Source: Acanthamoeba castellanii str. Neff (lineage: Eukaryota > Discosea > Longamoebia > Acanthamoebidae). Taken from it: a stretch of 10,570 nt of DNA. The translations under genes and the position numbers were made by a program. This document shows positions 8,301 through 10,570 of the stretch, in pieces. The stretch's first letter is position 1. Every line of letters begins with the position of its first letter. Location of the stretch: positions 71,208-81,777 of the forward strand of contig NW_004457307.1 of the NCBI RefSeq assembly GCF_000313135.1. The letters run 5' to 3'. The notes below the pieces were generated by a model. That model saw nothing but the letters and a program-made list of their open reading frames with translations. It was not told the origin of the DNA and made no database searches.

Positions 8301-9097
8301 TGGTGTAGTACAACCAATTACCCAACAAAGCTAGAGAGCAATCAAAGGAGGCAAAAATTATATGGAGGGTGAGCTGGCTGGCCGTACGATGTTGGGGTCG
8401 GTGGAGTTGAGTGCGCTGATGTTGTAGACCATGACTTGGGCCTGGCCGGCCAGTGGCAGCTGCGCCAGACCTCCGTACCGTGCCGACAGCTCGGGCGTCA
8501 GACCGCGGTCCATCACGAGATAGTCCTGTGGCAAAAGTGCCACCCCCCCCAGTTCAGCAGTGCTTGCGGATCTATCCACCACCAGCCAAAAGAGCAAAGC
8601 GGAAAAGTTGACGCACGAATAACAAAAGCGAGCGAAGTAAGAAGGAAATGTGGTGTTGGGGGGGGGGTAAGTACGGCGCCTTGGGAGAAAGCAGCTAGAG
8701 CTGGGACAATGTTCAAGGTCTTGTAGGTGATGCTAAACACCTCCCCATTGTGGGTTAGAGGTGAAAAAAGCTCGCTCGTGGCGGGTGAAGGGAGGGAAAG
8801 TCAACGCACCTGACATCGTCACGAGCGAAGAGGTAGGCAGGCGTCCACTTGGCAAAGACCGAGGCAGTGTTCGGCCCGCCCACGCCGTTGATTTCCACAC
8901 CAAACGAGGCCGCTGCAGTGCGAACAAAGGTCGAAAAGAAAAGAGAGAAAAGAGCGAAAAAGACACATCAGCATGGCCAACTTGCCGAGATAAGGGGCAA
9001 AGCGCTCCAGCTAAAGCAAGGGAAGGGCACCTTGACCCACCCAGACCAATAACCACCAGAGTAGGCAAAATAGTAGGGACGGTGCTAAGGTAGCCAT
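2303..9097 (-). CDS. Receptor with tandem PstS-like ectodomains, EGF module, TM helix and kinase-cyclase-kinase cytoplasmic region
   Basis: Spliced gene of 19 exons, in minus-strand order: 9097-9031, 8912-8810, 8732-8675, 8525-8388, 8299-7982, 7876-7563, 7463-7136, 7073-6813, 6741-6601, 6493-6361, 6254-6107, 6029-5788, 5678-5419, 5339-5223, 5128-5032, 4932-3969, 3850-3597, 3512-3024, 2919-2303. The exons total 5,049 bases (1,682 residues plus TGA), every junction keeps phase, and all introns are GT-AG. Eleven of 18 donors begin GTAC. The start ATG at 9097-9095 was chosen because it opens a hydrophobic signal peptide and has A at -3. Domain order: signal peptide 1-24; two periplasmic-binding-protein domains about 28-370 and 385-695; EGF-like 706-735; transmembrane helix 753-775; kinase 1 about 792-1056; cyclase about 1124-1322; kinase 2 about 1416-1668. 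Inferred role: plasma-membrane receptor coupling an extracellular ligand to phosphorylation and possibly cyclic-nucleotide signalling. The ligand is unknown; PstS homology suggests, but does not prove, an anion such as phosphate. Least certain junctions: introns 2 (8733-8809) and 7 (7074-7135). Confidence 0.92.
2348..3210 (-). other. Kinase domain 2 (TKL-type), C-terminal
   Basis: Residues about 1416-1668, split by one intron (2920-3023) right after HPNIVLFIG. The glycine loop is GLGSYGVVYRG, the ATP lysine is in VAVK (K1443), the catalytic loop is HRDLKPSN (D1539), the DFG motif is at 1557-1559, and the activation segment ends GTPCWTAPE. All canonical catalytic residues are present. It differs clearly from kinase 1, so the pair is old or diverged rather than a recent copy. 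A linker rich in Asp, Ser and Gly (about 1333-1392) separates it from the cyclase. The protein ends 14 residues after the domain. Confidence 0.93.
3490..4288 (-). other. Class III nucleotidyl cyclase domain, atypical active site
   Basis: Residues about 1124-1322 over three exons. The domain starts with VTIVFTDITRAASLWE, giving the first metal aspartate (D1133). The second half has LRVRMGVHLG and FFGPVVNAAARI, supplying the transition-state Asn (N1266) and Arg (R1270). Where family members carry a Gly-Asp metal motif before F-M-V-A-F, this protein has NSGEGSFCMAF, so the second metal aspartate is not evident. The residue three before FGPVVN's glycine, which helps set base preference, is Glu (E1259) rather than the usual Asp (adenylyl) or Cys (guanylyl). 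Substrate is therefore unassigned. A Ser/Gly-rich linker (about 1057-1120) precedes it. Confidence 0.88.
4490..5556 (-). other. Kinase domain 1 (TKL-type Ser/Thr/Tyr kinase)
   Basis: Residues about 792-1056, spread over four exons. The glycine loop is GAGGYGEVYKA, the ATP lysine is in VAVK (K819), and the C-helix glutamate is probably E837. The catalytic loop is HRDLKSLN (D914), the metal motif DFG is at 932-934, the activation segment ends in WTAPE, and a late arginine is in IRPTFLEIM. All key catalytic residues are present, so it is predicted to be active. The catalytic-loop sequence and the WTAPE context point to the tyrosine-kinase-like group. It lies directly inside the membrane, as in receptor kinases. 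Confidence 0.93.
5605..5673 (-). other. Single transmembrane helix
   Basis: Residues 753-775, reading IPLAVVLLLVLVGFILALLA with a short hydrophobic continuation, then a basic stop-transfer start Lys-Trp-Gln-Arg. It begins right after the exon junction at 5788/5678. With the N-terminal signal peptide it gives a type I topology: binding domains outside, kinases and cyclase inside. Confidence 0.93.
5834..5923 (-). other. EGF-like module
   Basis: Six cysteines at residues 706, 713, 719, 724, 726 and 735 give the spacing C-x6-C-x5-C-x4-C-x-C-x8-C, which fits the EGF-like fold with three disulfides. The core reads CSNAGTCDNNTCSCDRGREG. It sits between the second binding domain and the membrane, where it probably acts as a rigid extracellular stalk. 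It is encoded within one exon (6029-5788). Confidence 0.85.
5954..7309 (-). other. Second periplasmic-binding-protein (PstS-like) domain
   Basis: Residues about 385-695. It repeats landmarks of the first domain: WTAYNVPELSELELVLDFDV leading into NDITMWNDQRILDLN near residue 474, then SAGSWPVATFGSIIY, then an alpha-helical end with FIYWTQSHPDAKRIAE. Two cysteines near the ends of the repeats (SCNG after domain 1, TCAGE after domain 2) also match. It is a clear internal duplication, diverged enough that the two halves likely do not bind identically. It lies just outside the EGF-like module and membrane. Confidence 0.82.
7352..8898 (-). other. First periplasmic-binding-protein (PstS-like) domain
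   Basis: Residues about 28-370. It shows PstS-type features: an early ITYKTLNIVPALAAFSQGA stretch at the place of the family's glycine-rich anion loop, then DYLVMDRGLTPE, then the hinge-region motif AGNITMWNDQRIKDLN near residue 140 (bacterial PstS has a similar I-T-x-W-N-D segment), and later GPGNGSWPLSFLSYL. Six exon junctions fall inside the domain. It is the extracellular, membrane-distal lobe pair of the receptor. Whether it binds phosphate is not determinable here: the PstS SGxG anion loop is not conserved, with TLNI in its place. It could instead bind another small ligand or only mediate interactions. Confidence 0.82.
9031..9097 (-). other. Exon 1: signal peptide
   Basis: The exon encodes MATLAPSLLFCLLWWLLVWV followed by Gly-Gln, a typical hydrophobic signal-peptide core. 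The donor GTGCCC follows the first base of codon 23. Splicing to 8912 gives Gly-Gln-Ala-Ala-Ser, a plausible signal-peptidase site near residue 24. The frame stays open upstream to about 9226, but those residues look non-coding and would bury the signal peptide. This exon places the following domains outside the cell. Confidence 0.8.
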
Positions 9098-9230
9098 GAT
9101 GGGCCTGCTGCTTGGTTGGTGTGCTTTGCTGGGACAAATGAAGCACAATGACTGATCTGCTAGTCCAACCAAATAGTTGACCGCCACATCAGATCTGGGG
9201 CTAGGAATATCTTCCTGGCAACACAAAGCC
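9098..9230 (-). promoter_or_regulatory. Spacer upstream of the receptor gene
   Basis: These 133 bases separate the stop codon of the degenerate upstream remnant from the receptor start codon, so the promoter and 5' leader must lie here or within the remnant. I see no TATA box or other recognisable core element. The sequence just before the start codon is CCCATC-ATG-G, with A at -3. Confidence 0.25.
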
Positions 9231-9851
9231 CTAGTTAGTCTCGGCCTTGTCTTCTTTTGTGACAGTCACCAGAGTGACGGGAGCTCCAATGGTTGTCTTG
9301 GCTTCTGCGTGCCTGTCTCTGGCCAATGTTGACTTTCAGGCATGCCAAACTTCTTCAGTATTGATTGGGGCCTGATGCCAAAAAGTATGGCAAACTTCGC
9401 CGCGTCCACCTCCACAGCTTCGTTGGCCTTGGCGTCGCACATGACCTTCACGGGCTCCCCTGCGGCCCTTTTTGCCTTGACTGCCACGTTCAGCTTGTGC
9501 ATGATGGCAGCGTAGTTGTCATTGCCAAGCACCTCCTGGTGCCTTGCTTGAAAGCACACATGAGCTCAATGTACTCAACTCCGGTCTCAGAGTTGCTGTC
9601 ACCTTCCTGGATCAGCGTAAAGAATTGAAGTGCTGCAGCGCATATACAACTGGATGCCACTTCCTACCGTGTAGTGGCGTGAAGTCCCCCCCTGCCTGTG
9701 CGAGAAAGCCACTGACTCCTTTGTTGCACTTCTGTTTTTTTGGGACGAGCCACACTGCCAGGATGGTAGATGGTAAAAAGACAGCATTTTCCACCTTCTT
9801 TGAAGCTAATTTTGGCTTGTTGATTTCACCTATTTTCATGTTACAGTGCAC
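9231..9851 (-). pseudogene. Degenerate coding remnant in several frames, family not recognised
   Basis: The minus strand carries protein-like sequence in pieces. One frame from about 9851 to 9612 includes KVENAVFLPSTILAVWLVP and RKWHPVVYALQHFNSL. A second around 9610-9550 reads LIQEGDSNSETGVEYIELMC. A third from about 9555 to 9310 reads HQEVLGNDNYAAIMHKLNVA, VKVMCDAKANEAVEVDAAKF and AILFGIRPQSILKKFGMPES. A fourth reads AKTTIGAPVTLVTVTKEDK and stops at a TAG at 9231-9233. The last shift could be a 29-bp GT-AG removal (within about 9300-9335), but that is far shorter than the 62-149 bp introns of the neighbouring gene. The earlier shifts overlap and cannot be introns, so I favour a pseudogene. 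Sequencing indels could also explain it. Confidence 0.45.
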
Positions 9852-9863
9852 CTATTTGCACTG
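9844..9863. repeat. Short inverted repeat (hairpin)
   Basis: CAGTGCA at 9844-9850 and TGCACTG at 9857-9863 are exact reverse complements separated by 6 bases (CCTATT). The flanks also repeat GTTACA. No specific function is indicated. Confidence 0.6.
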
Positions 9864-9989
9864 TTACACTGTATTGGAAAAGATGCACAATTACACCTTC
9901 TTGCCACCTTTGCCTCCACTCATGGCTCATGGTCATTGGCTGCTCATGGCTTGTGGCTTGTGGCTTGTGGCTCATGGTTGTTGGCTGTG

Positions 9990-10097
9990 CTCTTCTGCGC
10001 TGCTTGTGGCTCATGCTCAGCTGCACTCTTCTGCGCTGCTTGTGGCTCATGGTTGGCCATGCTCTTCTGTGCTGCTTGTGGCTTGTGGTCTTCCACT
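9990..10097. repeat. Imperfect 36-bp tandem repeat, three copies
   Basis: A unit beginning CTCTTCTGCGCTGCTTGTGG recurs at 9990, 10026 and 10062, exactly 36 bases apart; the third copy has TGTGCTGC. A looser related copy precedes the first at about 9951-9989, and a 7-bp CTTGTGG run lies at about 9949-9970. Because 36 is a multiple of three, every frame shows a 12-residue repeat. It is probably a subtelomeric minisatellite. Confidence 0.75.
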
Positions 10098-10122
10098 AGT
10101 AGTTGTGGTTGTCTGTTATTCC

Positions 10123-10394
10123 TCAAAGTCCACTATGGCTGTCATGTAGGGTTGGTGAGGCATGGCCCACCTATCACCAATGTGCCACCTCACTTGGTGG
10201 TTGTAAACCATGCTGTTTTGTTGTGGCATGAGGTGGATGTGCTTGGTGACAGTCCACCTGTTCCATCTGAATGGAAGGTAGAATTGTCACACACTGAACC
10301 TGAACTCCAGAAAGCTGTCCCTGAAGCTGGCCAGCTCACCAAGCTTGAGCTCAAGCCAGGGCTGTGCCATACCATCACATTTGATGGTGAGTAG
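10123..10394 (+). CDS. Coding-like segment ending beside the telomere, partial, unknown
   Basis: One plus-strand frame reads as ordinary, non-repetitive protein: RHGPPITNVPPHLVVVNHAV, LLWHEVDVLGDSPPVPSEWK, VELSHTEPELQKAVPEAGQL, TKLELKPGLCHTITFDGE. It ends at a TAG at 10392-10394, 10 bases before the telomeric repeats. The frame is open back to 9846, but that part is repeat-derived, so the true 5' limit is unclear. The end also contains a strong splice-donor match, GTGAGT at 10387-10392, so the stop may be intronic and the real gene cut off by the telomere. I recognise no family. Confidence 0.35.
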
Positions 10395-10404
10395 GTGAGT
10401 GATC

Positions 10405-10434
10405 TTTAGGGTTTAGGGTTAGTTAGGGTTAGGG

Positions 10435-10475
<41 letters not shown>

Positions 10476-10570
10476 GGTTAGGGTTAGGGTTAGGGTTAGG
10501 GTTAGGGTTAGGGTTAGGGTTAGGGTTAGGGTTAGGGTTAGGGTTAGGGTTAGGGTTAGGGTTAGGGTTA
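10405..10570 (+). repeat. Telomeric repeat array (TTAGGG)n
   Basis: Uninterrupted head-to-tail TTAGGG runs to the end of the window, about 23 units, with the G-rich strand pointing outward as at a right chromosome end. The proximal part is irregular: TTTAGGG variants at 10405-10411, 10412-10418 and 10453-10459, and a short TTAG at 10419-10422. The distal part from 10460 is perfect. The array is cut by the window end, so its real length is unknown. Confidence 0.97.

Noticed and set aside
8659..8668. G homopolymer run as a regulatory element
   Set aside because: It is in an intron (8526-8674); the similar run at 6773-6781 is also intronic. A sequencing-length artefact is possible, but no coding effect follows.
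7563..8898. Free bacterial PstS gene, contamination or recent horizontal transfer
   Set aside because: The region is cut by several in-phase GT-AG introns and is joined in frame to eukaryotic kinase domains.
9990..10097. CRISPR array
   Set aside because: The repeats are contiguous with no unique spacers, in a eukaryotic subtelomere.
9846..10120. First half of the 182-residue plus-strand frame
   Set aside because: Its Leu/Cys/Trp/Ser-rich translation comes from the 36-bp repeat; only the part after about 10123 looks like real protein.

Overview
This window looks like a chromosome end from a GC-rich, intron-rich amoebozoan protist, most likely Acanthamoeba or a close relative. The last ~166 bases are a TTAGGG telomere array reading outward at the right edge. 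The central gene has 18 short GT-AG introns (62-149 bp). Its product combines tyrosine-kinase-like kinase domains with a class III cyclase, a style of receptor I associate with Acanthamoeba. The species assignment is inference; no ribosomal or organellar marker is present.

Layout, left to right. 1-660: degenerate minus-strand coding remnant of a protein I do not recognise. 661-962: AT-richer spacer with two perfect copies of a 12-bp palindrome. 963-2107: GC-rich low-complexity DNA, open in several frames on both strands, with no convincing gene. 2108-2302: spacer downstream of the main gene. 2303-9097 (minus strand): one large gene of 19 exons. 9098-9230: short spacer upstream of that gene. 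9231-9851: second degenerate minus-strand coding remnant in several frames. 9844-10097: small inverted repeat and an imperfect 36-bp tandem repeat. About 10123-10394: plus-strand coding-like segment that ends beside the telomere. 10405-10570: telomere.

The main gene was reconstructed exon by exon. The 19 exons sum to 5,049 bases, exactly 1,683 codons with stop, and the reading phase matches at all 18 junctions. The 1,682-residue product reads: signal peptide; two tandem periplasmic-binding-protein (PstS-like, phosphate-binding type) domains; a six-cysteine EGF-like module; one transmembrane helix; a TKL-type kinase; a Ser/Gly-rich linker; a class III nucleotidyl cyclase domain; an Asp/Ser-rich linker; and a second TKL-type kinase. 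I infer a cell-surface receptor in which a bacterial-type solute-binding ectodomain controls two kinases and a cyclase in one chain. The cyclase lacks the usual Gly-Asp metal-binding motif, so it may be inactive or altered. The gene appears intact although its neighbours on the telomere side look decayed.
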